Positions 7,569-16,536 of a stretch of 64,000 bases of DNA are shown one piece after another. Each line of letters starts with the position of its first letter. Position 1 is the first letter of the stretch. The stretch is from the NCBI RefSeq assembly GCF_002095395.1, contig NZ_MJEI01000100.1, forward strand, positions 1-64,000. Reading direction: 5' to 3'. Under the pieces are notes generated by a model. It saw only the letters and a program-made list of their open reading frames with translations, had not been told where the DNA came from and made no database searches. A program made the translations under genes and the position numbers. Source of the stretch: Williamsia sp. 1135. Its GTDB lineage: Bacteria; Actinomycetota; Actinomycetes; Mycobacteriales; Mycobacteriaceae.

Positions 7569-9182
7569 ATGCCAGGACGAGATCGACCACAGCGTGCAAT
7601 CAGGGCGGCGCTCGCGATCGCGACGGTGTCGGGCTTGCTGCTCACCGCCGCTTGCTCGGGCGACTCGTCGGACACGTCTGAACCGACGGGCACCCAGGGG
7701 CAGGCGATACCGGCCGATGCGGCCACGATCATGGACACCGACCCGTACACGGCGGCACGGTGGTCGTACCTGGTGGTCGACCCGGAGACCGACGAGGTCA
7801 TCTACAGCAACCAGGCCGACACGTTCATGTTCTTGGCGTCGCAGACCAAACACTTCACTGTCGGAACGGTGTTCAACGATCTCGGCGTCGACCGGAAGAT
7901 CACCACCCCCGTCTACGCGACGACGGCGCCGGTGAACGGGACCCTGACCGGCGACCTGGTGCTCGTCGGATCCGGCGACCTGGCGCTCGGCGGTCGCAAC
8001 GCCGATCAGGGCAAGTTCGACTTCGCCACCGACGGCATCGATCACGTCTACGCCGACGCCCTCCCCGGCGCGGTGCTGGCGCCGGGTAACCCGCTGGCCG
8101 GTCTAGACGCCATGGCCGAACAGGTTGCGGCAGCGGGAGTTACCCGCGTCGATGGTGACGTGCTCGTCGACCCGCGGCTGTGGGAAACCTACGACACCGT
8201 CGAAGGTCTGGTGCCGTCGATCTTCGTCAACGACAACCTCGTCGACATCCAGGCCCAACCCGGCGAGCCCGGACAGCCGGCCACGATCCAGATGCTGCCG
8301 GGCAACGGCCTGTTCACCATCGACAATCAGGTGACCACCGGCGCCTCCGACAGCGACTCGACTCTCAAGGTTGCTGCCGACGACGCCAACCCCACGCTGC
8401 TGCACGTGACCGGGTCGGTCCCGGCGGGCAAGACCTCGCTGACCGTCTACCGCATCACCGACGCCTCGAGCTGGGCACGCCAGCTGTTCGTCGAAGCGTT
8501 GCAGCGCAAGGGCATCACGGTCAGCTCCACGTCGACGTCGAACAACGAAGCTGCGCTGCCGGCCAAGGACAGCTACCAGGAGGGCCAGCGGCTGGCGTCC
8601 CTCGAGTCGGCGCCGCTCGGTGAATCGGGCGGCATGATCCTGGCGACCAGCTACAACACCGGTGCCAACACCTTCGTGTGCCTGCTGGCGGTGGAGGCCG
8701 GTTCTGATCAGTGCGCAGACGGACTGCCGGCGATCCGTGACCTGTCGGCGAAGGCGGGCGTTCCGGCATCGGACTTCGTGATCATGGACGGGCAGGGCGG
8801 CGACCCGTCGTCGGCGACTCCCGCTGCCGTGATCACCTGGCTGGAGTGGGTCAGCGAGCAGCCATGGGCCGACACGTTCTGGAGCGGCCAGCCCATCCTC
8901 GGTGAACGTGGATCGCTGTCGGGTGTCGGTGTCGACAGCCCGGCCAAGGGCAAGGTGATCGGTAAGACGTCAACCTCCGCCGACGTCGAGCCAGGGACCG
9001 AACGGCTCGTCGTCACGACGCAGGGTCTGTCCGGCTACCTCGATGTCGGTGACGGAAAGCGACTGCTGTTCGTCGTCGCCACCAGCAACGCGGTCTTCCC
9101 TGACCTGCCGCGCGGGGTGTTCCAGGTCGGCGACGACGTCGGCATGGTCGCCGCGGCGTTCCAGCAGGCGCAGCAGAAGTAA
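7569..9182 (+). CDS. dacB: D-alanyl-D-alanine carboxypeptidase/endopeptidase, PBP4 type (peptidase S13), lipoprotein
   Basis: 537 residues from the ATG at 7569, chosen because it places a normal lipoprotein signal (LLLTAAC, Cys29) at the N-terminus; an in-frame start at 7506 would add 21 unlikely residues. S13 motifs are present: SxxK as SQTK (91-94), SxN as SYN within ATSYNTGAN, and KTS/KTG as GKTST near the C-terminus. PBP4-type enzymes remove the terminal D-Ala from stem peptides and can cut cross-links. Mycobacterial and Gordonia homologues are often exported by a plain or lipoprotein signal. It is divergent from two further penicillin-recognising lipoproteins. A strong hairpin follows the stop codon. 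Confidence 0.9.
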   Translation: MPGRDRPQRAIRAALAIATVSGLLLTAACSGDSSDTSEPTGTQGQAIPADAATIMDTDPYTAARWSYLVVDPETDEVIYSNQADTFMFLASQTKHFTVGTVFNDLGVDRKITTPVYATTAPVNGTLTGDLVLVGSGDLALGGRNADQGKFDFATDGIDHVYADALPGAVLAPGNPLAGLDAMAEQVAAAGVTRVDGDVLVDPRLWETYDTVEGLVPSIFVNDNLVDIQAQPGEPGQPATIQMLPGNGLFTIDNQVTTGASDSDSTLKVAADDANPTLLHVTGSVPAGKTSLTVYRITDASSWARQLFVEALQRKGITVSSTSTSNNEAALPAKDSYQEGQRLASLESAPLGESGGMILATSYNTGANTFVCLLAVEAGSDQCADGLPAIRDLSAKAGVPASDFVIMDGQGGDPSSATPAAVITWLEWVSEQPWADTFWSGQPILGERGSLSGVGVDSPAKGKVIGKTSTSADVEPGTERLVVTTQGLSGYLDVGDGKRLLFVVATSNAVFPDLPRGVFQVGDDVGMVAAAFQQAQQK

Positions 9183-9191
9183 CCGTCTCTG

Positions 9192-9260
9192 CAAACCCAC
9201 CCGTTCCGGTCAAACCCACGGGTCTGCGGGTCGTGGGTTTGACCAGAACGGGTGGGTTTG
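9192..9260. terminator. 28-bp hairpin between convergent genes
   Basis: Arms 9192-9219 and 9233-9260 pair over 28 positions with one mismatch, around a 13-base loop. The element starts nine bases after the dacB stop and ends 29 bases before the stop of the convergent DUF808 gene. No T-tract follows, as is usual in actinobacterial hairpin terminators. It could work for both genes. Confidence 0.6.
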
Positions 9261-9289
9261 TGGTCGATGGTGCGCGCCGGACGGCTGAC

Positions 9290-10240
9290 TCAGTGCGCGG
9301 CTTCGGTCTTCTTCTTGCGCTTCGGGATCACGTGCATGATCGCCACGATGATGGCACCCAGGATCAAGCCGACGACCGCTGAGGCGGTGGTGCCGAGAAT
9401 CCAGGAGAGCACTCCGCCGAACCAGCCGTGGACGAGTTCCTTGCCCCAGTGTTCGAGGTGGTGGAGTTGATCGGCGGGCCAGTGGAAGCCGGCCTCACCG
9501 AGGTTGACGAGCAGGATGTGCCCGCCCACCCAGAGCATGGCCGCGATGCCGACGATGGTGAGCACATTCATCAGTTTGGGCATCGCCGAGACGAGACCGC
9601 GGCCGACTTTCTGGCTGAGCGTCGACTTCCTCTTCGCCAGCGCCAGGCCGATATCGTCCATCTTCACGATCAGAGCCACGACGCCGTACACCAACGCGGT
9701 GATGAGGAACGCGACGGCGATGAGCACCAGCAGGCGGGTGACGAAGGGTTCTTCCTCGACCGAGGACAGCGAGATGATCATGATCTCGGCCGAGAGGATC
9801 AGGTCGGTGCGGATGGCCCCGCTGACCATGGTCTTCTCGAACGCCGGTCCGCGCTCGGTGGGTTCTTCGGCAGCAGCGTGGCCACCGCCGAGCGCTTCGT
9901 AGACCTTCTCGGCGCCCTCGTAGCAGAGGAACGCGCCACCGACGATCAGCAGGTACGGCAGAGCTCCCGGCAGGAACTGGCTCAGCAACATGGCCACCGG
10001 CAGGATGATCAGCAGCTTGTTGCGAATCGATCCGACCGCGATCTTCCAGATGATCGGCAGTTCCCGGTCGGGGGAGAAACCGTGGACGTAGCGAGGGGTG
10101 ACCGCGGCGTCGTCGACGACCACACCCGTCGCCTTCACGCTCGCCTTGCCCGCAGCGGCGGCGACGTCGTCGAGGGTTGCCGCAGCAGCCCGCGTGATCG
10201 CGGCGACGTCATCAAGCAGTGCTACGAGACCACCAGCCAT
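9290..10240 (-). CDS. DUF808 family inner membrane protein (YedI-like)
   Basis: 316 residues. The N-terminus MAGGLVALLDDVAAITRAAAATLDDVAAAAGKASVK is the DUF808 hallmark, followed by GVVVDDAAVTPRYV and several transmembrane helices (about residues 77-97, 101-112, 165-185, 200-222, 240-262, 285-305). Family members are conserved in bacteria but their role is not known. It is transcribed away from a REP-like double hairpin at 10332-10415 and converges on dacB across the 9192 hairpin. Confidence 0.9.
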   Translation of the reverse strand: MAGGLVALLDDVAAITRAAAATLDDVAAAAGKASVKATGVVVDDAAVTPRYVHGFSPDRELPIIWKIAVGSIRNKLLIILPVAMLLSQFLPGALPYLLIVGGAFLCYEGAEKVYEALGGGHAAAEEPTERGPAFEKTMVSGAIRTDLILSAEIMIISLSSVEEEPFVTRLLVLIAVAFLITALVYGVVALIVKMDDIGLALAKRKSTLSQKVGRGLVSAMPKLMNVLTIVGIAAMLWVGGHILLVNLGEAGFHWPADQLHHLEHWGKELVHGWFGGVLSWILGTTASAVVGLILGAIIVAIMHVIPKRKKKTEAAH

Positions 10241-10331
10241 TGCAGACGCTCCTCAGATCGACGGGTTTGTGTTCAGAACAGTATGTCGTGGTTGTCCGGA
10301 TGGCGAGGCTTGGCGTCCCGGGCCAGGTACG

Positions 10332-10415
10332 GCCAAATGCTCCACTTCCAGGGATGCGCTCCGGTTCCAGGGTTCTGGAAGTGGAGCATCTCTCTGGAAG
10401 TGGAGCAGATTTGGC
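10332..10415. repeat. REP-like double hairpin, copy 1
   Basis: Two tandem units on the left (TGCTCCACTTCCAG and GCGCTCCGGTTCCAG) are followed by a four-base loop and two reverse-complement units on the right (CTGGAAGTGGAGCATC, CTGGAAGTGGAGCAGAT), flanked by GCCAAAT/ATTTGGC. The same structure recurs at 13986 and 38818. It ends 19 bases before the stop of the 688-residue secreted protein gene, so a terminator role for that gene is plausible. Confidence 0.75.
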
Positions 10416-10434
10416 CTCCCGCGTCAGATTGTCG

Positions 10435-12501
10435 TCACGACTCGTCGGGCGTCGCCGATTCTGTTGTCGGCACCGTCGTTGTCACCACTGTTGTGGTGGA
10501 CGTCGGAGCATCCTCGACGGGCTCGTCGGCGCGTGTCGTCGACGTCGCGGGGACCTTGACCTTGGTGGTGCTGGTCGTGGTCGAGGTGACCGGCGCGCTG
10601 CGTTTGTTGATCTCTGCAGGAGCCGATGCCGTTGTCGGAGCGTCGTTGTCGGTCGTGGGCTGCTCGTCCGAGCCGGTCAGGCCGCCGACCAGATCGCCGA
10701 CCTGGCGGATATCGCCGGGCAGGGTCACCGTGGACGCGTAGTTCCGCAACGTGTGCGCGATGTCGAAAGGCTTGTCCAGCGTGAGGGTTCCGAGGCCGAA
10801 CGGGTTGTCGACGTGGATCAAGCTGACCTTGGGCAGCAGACCGCGGTCGGCATCGTCGACGATTCGCTCGATTTCTGGCAGCCCCAGGTAGTTCGGCCGC
10901 TCCTGTCCGTTGACGGTGACGGCGGGGAACAGCACCATCCGGTGGCCCAGCCACTCGATGGTCACCGGATTGCGTAGCCCGTAATCGCTGGTCAGGTATG
11001 CAGCGGTGACGGTCTTGGTGACCTGCTCCATCACCGGGTCGCCGTTCTCGTCGACCACCGGCACGCCGTCCTCGCCGATGACCTGCCGTTCCTCGGCCAC
11101 CGTCGTCACGTCCTGGGTGAACCGAACGAAGTCCTTGGCGAACTTCAGGCGACCCTCTTCAGAGGTGAGGTTCTCCATCAGCGAGTCCATGAACGGAGTC
11201 GATTCGGAGCTGCCGGTGAGCTGCTTGAGAAGAGCGTCGTTGCCGAGGACCAGTGAGGTGACGTCGGTCAGTGCGTACTGCGTCTGCCGACTCTCACCGA
11301 CGACGGGTGCCCGCAGGTCCTGGTAGGTGTCGAACGTGCCGAGGACATTGCTGCACGACCCGAGCCCCTCCGCGGTCGCCTGCGCGACGAGGCCGAAGCA
11401 GCTGACCTCCTTGAGTGCAGGCAGTTGCACGCCTTCGATGGTGTCGATCAGCTCGCCGGCATCCTCACCGGCCAAGCCCAGCAGGCCGGACTTTTCCAGG
11501 TTGGTGAAGTCGAGTTCTTTACCGAACCAGGTGAGCTTGACCTGATCGGTGTCCATGTTCAGCGCGTTGGCCATTCCGAGGTAGGAGTACGACGTCGAGC
11601 TCCGTCCGTCGCTCGCGCCGGCAGTGGCGATGCTCAGGTCGTTTCCGGTCTCGGCCTTGGCGTTTCCGCCCGTCATGGCGAGCGCGAAATGGATGCCGGA
11701 GCCCGCGATGGTTGCACTGCCTTCCGGCTCGGCTGCGCCGGGGAGCGTGATCGGCTTGGCGTAGTCGTACTTGGTACCGGTCAGGTACTCGGCGACCTTG
11801 AGGGCTTCGGTGCGCTTCTTGAGGTTGACGTCGTAGGTGCGGTTGCGCCAGCTTCCGAAGAGGCACGTGTTACCGATGACGACGCCGCTGCTGCACTCGC
11901 GCACGGTCTGCATGTCGACCGCGAGCGAAGCATCAGCTTGGACCTGCGCGTACGTCTTGTATTTGCCCAGGCTGAGCGGGTTGACCGCGCCGCCCCAGGG
12001 GTCGATTGCGGCGGCACTCACGATCTCGATGAGGTTGCGGTCGCCGAACAGTGGGAGGGCCACTGTCATCGACTCGGCGGCGGTGCCGACCTCGATTGAA
12101 CCGGGCAACACGACGGCGACGCCGGTGCCGGTGGACTGGCTGCAGTCGACGACAGCTTTCGGTGGTGCCGCCGGATCGGTGACCGGCGTCGAGCCCTCAG
12201 GGCCCACGCACTGGGTGATGTACTGCTGCAGGATCTCGTTGTCGAGGAGCTCGGTGATCTGCCCGATGTCCAAGTCTTCCAGCGGGTTGGCCGCCGCCTG
12301 GGTTCCGCTCCCGACTCCGAACAGCCCGACGCCGAGCAAGACGGTCGCGGCCATGGCGCCGGCCGCTGTCCTGGTGCGCCGCATCCCGCGGGGGTTGTTG
12401 CTGTCCTGTCGCTCATCCCGCGCGCGACGTCGCCTGCTACCGATCACTGGGTCGTACTCCTCAATCCTGTTGGGTATCGAAGAGTTGATCGCGACGGTCA
12501 A
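10435..12501 (-). CDS. Large secreted or membrane-anchored protein of unknown function
   Basis: 688 residues. A basic N-terminus with RRRRAR and a hydrophobic stretch at about residues 48-69 ending SGTQAAANP give a signal peptide with likely cleavage after AAA. The middle contains four or more cysteines (for example VRECSSGVV..GNTC, YITQCVG, VVDCSQ, VSCFG) that could form disulfides outside the cell. The last 60 residues are a Thr/Ser/Pro/Val-rich low-complexity tail typical of cell-wall-spanning or glycosylated segments. No enzymatic motif is seen. I recall no named family and give no function. Confidence 0.8.
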   Translation of the reverse strand: MTVAINSSIPNRIEEYDPVIGSRRRRARDERQDSNNPRGMRRTRTAAGAMAATVLLGVGLFGVGSGTQAAANPLEDLDIGQITELLDNEILQQYITQCVGPEGSTPVTDPAAPPKAVVDCSQSTGTGVAVVLPGSIEVGTAAESMTVALPLFGDRNLIEIVSAAAIDPWGGAVNPLSLGKYKTYAQVQADASLAVDMQTVRECSSGVVIGNTCLFGSWRNRTYDVNLKKRTEALKVAEYLTGTKYDYAKPITLPGAAEPEGSATIAGSGIHFALAMTGGNAKAETGNDLSIATAGASDGRSSTSYSYLGMANALNMDTDQVKLTWFGKELDFTNLEKSGLLGLAGEDAGELIDTIEGVQLPALKEVSCFGLVAQATAEGLGSCSNVLGTFDTYQDLRAPVVGESRQTQYALTDVTSLVLGNDALLKQLTGSSESTPFMDSLMENLTSEEGRLKFAKDFVRFTQDVTTVAEERQVIGEDGVPVVDENGDPVMEQVTKTVTAAYLTSDYGLRNPVTIEWLGHRMVLFPAVTVNGQERPNYLGLPEIERIVDDADRGLLPKVSLIHVDNPFGLGTLTLDKPFDIAHTLRNYASTVTLPGDIRQVGDLVGGLTGSDEQPTTDNDAPTTASAPAEINKRSAPVTSTTTSTTKVKVPATSTTRADEPVEDAPTSTTTVVTTTVPTTESATPDES

Positions 12502-12562
12502 GACTTTAGTTACACAACGTACAAAACAGACATAGTGTGATGGTGGTCACTCCCCCCCGAAG

Positions 12563-13066
12563 TCAAAGGTCGAAGGTGCTCCAGGCGATAAGGGCTCTGC
12601 CGGATTCGCAATCGGGGATCACGTAAAGGTGGCGGGCATTGCCGCCCTCGCCGGCGTGGTCGCTGGCTGCATAGCCGGTGAGGATGGTGCCGACCTCTTC
12701 GACGCAATCGTGTTCGACCGGTTCGCAACCCGACGACGGGCCGAAAGTTGTCGGATCCAGCGTTTTGACCATATGAGTGGCGGTATAGCTGCGCCACTGC
12801 GCATTCGGCGGCAAGAACGTCAGGGTCGAACACCCGCCTTGGATGCGGATCCGGTCGTACGACGCCGAAATCTCCGTCGCCTCATCCGGTACTCCGGCCA
12901 TGGACTCTTGTGCGGCATCGCGAACAGTCCTTGGCAGGTCGTGGTGCTCCCAAGTGGCGACGAAACCGAGAGCGATCGCAGCGACCACCAGAAGTCCGGC
13001 CGGGATGAGGAAGAATTTCCGTGTGTAGAACGGGCGGTCGGATGCGTCGGGCGGTGATGCTGTCAT
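12563..13066 (-). CDS. Single-pass membrane protein with extracytoplasmic domain, unknown
   Basis: 167 residues from ATG 13066 (MTASPPDASDRP), which has an AGGGG ribosome site 11 bases upstream; the frame is open further upstream but runs into the methyltransferase gene. One transmembrane helix (about residues 17-38) is followed by an exported domain with Cys residues (GGCSTLTF, SGCEPVEHDCVEE, PDCESG) that may form disulfides. The fold is not recognised. It lies 67 bases downstream of a methyltransferase gene in the same orientation. Confidence 0.75.
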   Translation of the reverse strand: MTASPPDASDRPFYTRKFFLIPAGLLVVAAIALGFVATWEHHDLPRTVRDAAQESMAGVPDEATEISASYDRIRIQGGCSTLTFLPPNAQWRSYTATHMVKTLDPTTFGPSSGCEPVEHDCVEEVGTILTGYAASDHAGEGGNARHLYVIPDCESGRALIAWSTFDL

Positions 13067-13133
13067 TCTGCTGTGCCCCTCGCCGCTTCGTTGCTGTCCA
13101 GTGTTGGACGCGTGAGGCATGCCGCCGGTTCCG

Positions 13134-13970
13134 TCAGGCCTGGGCGCTGACCAGCCAGCACGCGGCGGTGTAGCGCACATCCGGTCCGTCGGTGAAGGAG
13201 GTGAGCGCCTCCGACAGCCTGTCGAGCACGTGGGCTCGAGTCGCGTCGTCCACCGCGGGCAGCTGAACACCCACCCGGCCGAACGTCGTGATGTAACGCA
13301 GCATGTCGTCGGTGGGCAGGCTCAACTCGACGTCGATCGGTTCGATGGTGATGTCGCGCCAGCCTGCCGCGTGGAGGATCGGGGAGACGAGGTCGGGGTC
13401 GGCGAACGCGAATTGACCGGGTGTCGTCGGAACGCTGGGCGGCCGCGGCGGCAGCTCTGGCAAGAGTTCTGCAGTCGCGCTCTCGGCGGACACCATGATG
13501 TCGCCGTCTTCGGGGTTGCGCCACACGATCATTCGTAGGGTTGCGCCGCCGCTGGAGGCTTGATGTAGGTTGCGGAACGCAGTGTCCGGGTCGCCGAAGA
13601 ACATCACCCCGAAACGCGAGAGGATGGTGTCGAATGGGGCGCCCGCGAACTGGTGGGTCTGCACGTCAGCGACGAGGAACTGCGCGGACGCCCCTTCGGC
13701 GGAGGCGCGCTCCCGGGCGACAGCGATCATGGGGTCGGAGATGTCGACCCCTACCGCCTGGCCGGTGATGGCTCGGCTCGCCGCCAAAGTTGTGCTCCCC
13801 GTGCCACATCCGACGTCGAGAAGGCGGCTGCCCGAGATCCCGTCGACCAGGAGGTCCTCAAAGGGCCGGTACAACCGATCGAGTAGGTCTTGGTGGTCGA
13901 TCCACGACCGCCCGGACGGGCCGTTCCAGCGCGCGGCTTGCTCGGCAGCGATCTGCTCATGCTGACCCAT
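13134..13970 (-). CDS. SAM-dependent class I methyltransferase
   Basis: 278 residues from ATG 13970, which follows AGGAGG with a five-base spacer; a GTG six bases earlier would overlap that ribosome site. Motif I is LLDVGCGTGSTTL, followed by an acidic residue at VGVDISDPM, then the motif around FLVADVQTHQF. The N-terminus (AARWNGPSGRSWIDHQDLLD) resembles actinobacterial small-molecule or quinone-type methyltransferases of the UbiE/COQ5 group. The substrate is unknown. The C-terminal helices complete a normal length for the family. Confidence 0.88.
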   Translation of the reverse strand: MGQHEQIAAEQAARWNGPSGRSWIDHQDLLDRLYRPFEDLLVDGISGSRLLDVGCGTGSTTLAASRAITGQAVGVDISDPMIAVARERASAEGASAQFLVADVQTHQFAGAPFDTILSRFGVMFFGDPDTAFRNLHQASSGGATLRMIVWRNPEDGDIMVSAESATAELLPELPPRPPSVPTTPGQFAFADPDLVSPILHAAGWRDITIEPIDVELSLPTDDMLRYITTFGRVGVQLPAVDDATRAHVLDRLSEALTSFTDGPDVRYTAACWLVSAQA

Positions 13971-13985
13971 GGCCACCTCCTGCGT

Positions 13986-14066
13986 CGAATCTGCTCCACT
14001 TTCGGGAATCTGCTCCGCTTCCAGTGCGCTAGAAGTGGAGCGGATTCCTGGAAGTGGAGCAGATCG
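13986..14066. repeat. REP-like double hairpin, copy 2
   Basis: AATCTGCTCCACTTTCGGG and AATCTGCTCCGCTTCCAG are followed by a short loop and by CTAGAAGTGGAGCGGATTC and CTGGAAGTGGAGCAGATCG. It fits the same plan as the elements at 10332 and 38818. It ends 13 bases before the stop codon of the OPT transporter gene and starts just upstream of the methyltransferase ribosome site. Confidence 0.75.
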
Positions 14067-14079
14067 TGGCTGAGCAGAC

Positions 14080-16092
14080 CTACGACTTCGTCAGGTCCGC
14101 CGGCTCGTCCTCGACCGGCCGGTTCGCGATCTGTTGTGTCTTCTTGTACAGCCAGGCGATCACGAGAACGAAGAGGATGACACCGAGGTACTCGGACGTC
14201 TGCAGGAAGTTGTCGCCGACGACGGCCAGCGGACTGTCATCGCCTGTCGCCGCGACGATGCCGGCGAACAACACCCCGAACAAACTCTCACCGACGATCA
14301 AACCGGTGGCCAGCAGGATGCCCATCCGCTTCTTGCGTTCGACGTCGCCACCAGAGCGATCGGCCCATTTGTTGTAGAAGACACCGAGGATGGCGCCGAT
14401 CGGGATGACCAGCGTCAGTGAGATCGGTAGGTACATACCCATTCCCACGGCCAGCGGAGGGAGCCGGAATCTGCTCGTCGACCGCGTCAGCACTTCGTCG
14501 ACGATGATGATGCCGACGCCGATGAGAGCGCCGACACCGATGAGGTTCCAGTCGAGGTCGCCGCCGAACACGCCTTTCGCCAGCGACGAGATCAACGCCG
14601 CCTGCGGTGCGGCCAGTGCGTCGTCGGTGGCTCCGGGGGCACCGACGAACCCGAACGCCGTCTGCATCAGCTGCAGGATGGGCGGGATCACGGCCGACCC
14701 GAAGATGACACCGATGATCAACGCCACCTGCTGTTTCCACGGCGTCGCACCCACGAGTTGACCGGTCTTGAGGTCCTGCAGGTTGTCGTTGGAGATGGTC
14801 GCGACGCCGAAGATCACCGCGGACACGAACAACGTAAAGGCAATGAGCGCAGTGTTTTGCGCGTCGGTGGCGTCGCCGTACACCATCTTGATGAGCAAGG
14901 CGGCGATGAGCACCACCAGGATGCCGACACCGGAGATCGGGCTGTTGGACGAGCCGATGAGGCCGGCCATGTAACCGCAGACGGCCGCGACGACGAGTCC
15001 GATCACGAACACCAAGATGATGCTGACGGCGATGATGCCGGTGGCTGTGCCGTGAAGTGCGGTGTTGTGCACGAAGTCCCAGAGCAGCAGCCCGATCGGG
15101 ACGAGTGCGACGATGATCACCAGGCCGACGTACTGGATCGGGATGTCCTGCTCGGTGATGTCGACGGATTTGCCGTCCTTGCGCGACCGCGCCGACACCA
15201 TCGCGTTCTTGATGCCCTTGATGATGGGGCCGATGATCTTCAGCAGCGTCCAGATCGCGGCGACGGCGATAGCGCCGGCGCCGACGAAGCGCACGTCCGC
15301 GGAGAAGATGCTGCTGACGCCGTCGAGGAGGTCTTCTCCGGCGGGGAGGGCGCCGTTGGTCTGGATGGGCAGGATGATGCCGAACGAGATGATCAGGCCG
15401 ACCAGCATGGCGATGCCGACGGTGAGGCCGACCAGGTGTCCGACGCCGATCAGAGCCAGCGACAGGCTGGCACCCCACATCGTTCCGCCCGCGCCGATCT
15501 TGATCGCCCCGGCGAGTGAGTTGCTGATGACCTTGAGTGCCGCCAGCAGCGAGTAGGCCGCGGCGACGACAGAGCCGATCAGGATGATCCGCAGGCCGCC
15601 CTTGTTCTCGTTGGCGCCGGTGGTGGTGTCGCCGACGCGCAAGACCTCGGCGGCCGCGACGCCTTCGGGGTAGGGCAGATCAGATCCCGTGACCAGCGCC
15701 CGGCGCAGGGGGATCGAGTACATGACGCCGAGGATGCCGCCGATGGCGCAGACGGCCACCGTGATCCAATACGGGAATCCGGTCCACCAGCCGACCATGA
15801 TGAGGCCTGGCAGCACGAAGATGATGGCCGAGAGGGTGCCTGCCGCAGACGCAATGGTCTGGACGATGTTGTTCTCGACGATCGAGTGATTCTTGAAATA
15901 CCGCAGAATGCTCATCGAGATGACCGCGGCAGGAATGGCCGTGGCGAACGTCAGACCGACTTTGAGGCCGAGATACACATTCGCGGCGGTGAACACCAGG
16001 GTGATCAGACCGCCGAGGATGACCCCGCGCAGGGTCAGCTCCCGTAGACCGGGTGCCCTCTTGTCCACCTTGACCGAACCGTCTGTGGTCAT
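14080..16092 (-). CDS. OPT family oligopeptide transporter
   Basis: 670 residues with about 14-16 transmembrane helices. The N-terminal block (ELTLRGVILGGLITLVFTAANVYLGLKVGLT) and the following segments VYLGLKVGLTFATAIPAAV and GSDLPYPEGVAAAEVL are characteristic of the prokaryotic OPT subgroup. These carriers take up small peptides or metal chelates with protons at the cytoplasmic membrane; the substrate of this one is not readable. The gene stands alone, with a double hairpin at its 3' end. Confidence 0.92.
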   Translation of the reverse strand: MTTDGSVKVDKRAPGLRELTLRGVILGGLITLVFTAANVYLGLKVGLTFATAIPAAVISMSILRYFKNHSIVENNIVQTIASAAGTLSAIIFVLPGLIMVGWWTGFPYWITVAVCAIGGILGVMYSIPLRRALVTGSDLPYPEGVAAAEVLRVGDTTTGANENKGGLRIILIGSVVAAAYSLLAALKVISNSLAGAIKIGAGGTMWGASLSLALIGVGHLVGLTVGIAMLVGLIISFGIILPIQTNGALPAGEDLLDGVSSIFSADVRFVGAGAIAVAAIWTLLKIIGPIIKGIKNAMVSARSRKDGKSVDITEQDIPIQYVGLVIIVALVPIGLLLWDFVHNTALHGTATGIIAVSIILVFVIGLVVAAVCGYMAGLIGSSNSPISGVGILVVLIAALLIKMVYGDATDAQNTALIAFTLFVSAVIFGVATISNDNLQDLKTGQLVGATPWKQQVALIIGVIFGSAVIPPILQLMQTAFGFVGAPGATDDALAAPQAALISSLAKGVFGGDLDWNLIGVGALIGVGIIIVDEVLTRSTSRFRLPPLAVGMGMYLPISLTLVIPIGAILGVFYNKWADRSGGDVERKKRMGILLATGLIVGESLFGVLFAGIVAATGDDSPLAVVGDNFLQTSEYLGVILFVLVIAWLYKKTQQIANRPVEDEPADLTKS

Positions 16093-16267
16093 TGCGATTA
16101 CCCCTCACCCCGAACGGGACCGATACGAGTGCCGTCGGGATCCGGCGGTTGTTGACTTCGATTACTTTAGGACCCACCCGTCACACCGCGCATCAATTCG
16201 ACCCGCTGGCCGTGTCGACGCAGGTGAAATCGGACATTTCCGTGTGAGAAGCCAACTTACGGCGGCA

Positions 16268-16495
16268 TCAATGCGGATTGTGGGTGCTGCTCAAGATCGC
16301 GACGACCACTCCGGCGATGACCAACACCGTGACTACCGCAGCCATGATCACCGCCAATCGACGTCGGTGCTTGGCCGCAGCGTTGATGCCGACTCCGATA
16401 CCGATCAGGATCGCTGCGGAATACAGCGAGATCCCGAGGGTCAGTGCCTCCGGTGAGATGTCCAGGCCGGCGGCGAGGGGTGGAGCTGTGCTCAT
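16268..16495 (-). CDS. Small membrane protein, two TM helices
   Basis: 75 residues. Hydrophobic segments at about residues 19-38 and 49-69 are separated by a basic loop (KHRRR), giving a helical hairpin with the loop in the cytoplasm. No family is recognised. It is transcribed in the same direction as the nuclease-like gene upstream, 41 bases away, and could be its membrane partner, which is only a positional argument. Confidence 0.6.
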   Translation of the reverse strand: MSTAPPLAAGLDISPEALTLGISLYSAAILIGIGVGINAAAKHRRRLAVIMAAVVTVLVIAGVVVAILSSTHNPH

Positions 16496-16536
16496 GGAAT
16501 CAGTAGATCATTGGGGTGCCCTCCGCTGAAGGGCCG

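Noticed and set aside
10332-10415. IS element or MITE ends
   Set aside because: No transposase, no target duplication and the unit is a compact double hairpin found at gene ends, so a REP-like or terminator repeat is the simpler reading.
14288-15478. 396-codon minus-strand frame rich in Arg and His
   Set aside because: It overlaps the OPT transporter in another frame and has no hydrophobic or catalytic pattern.
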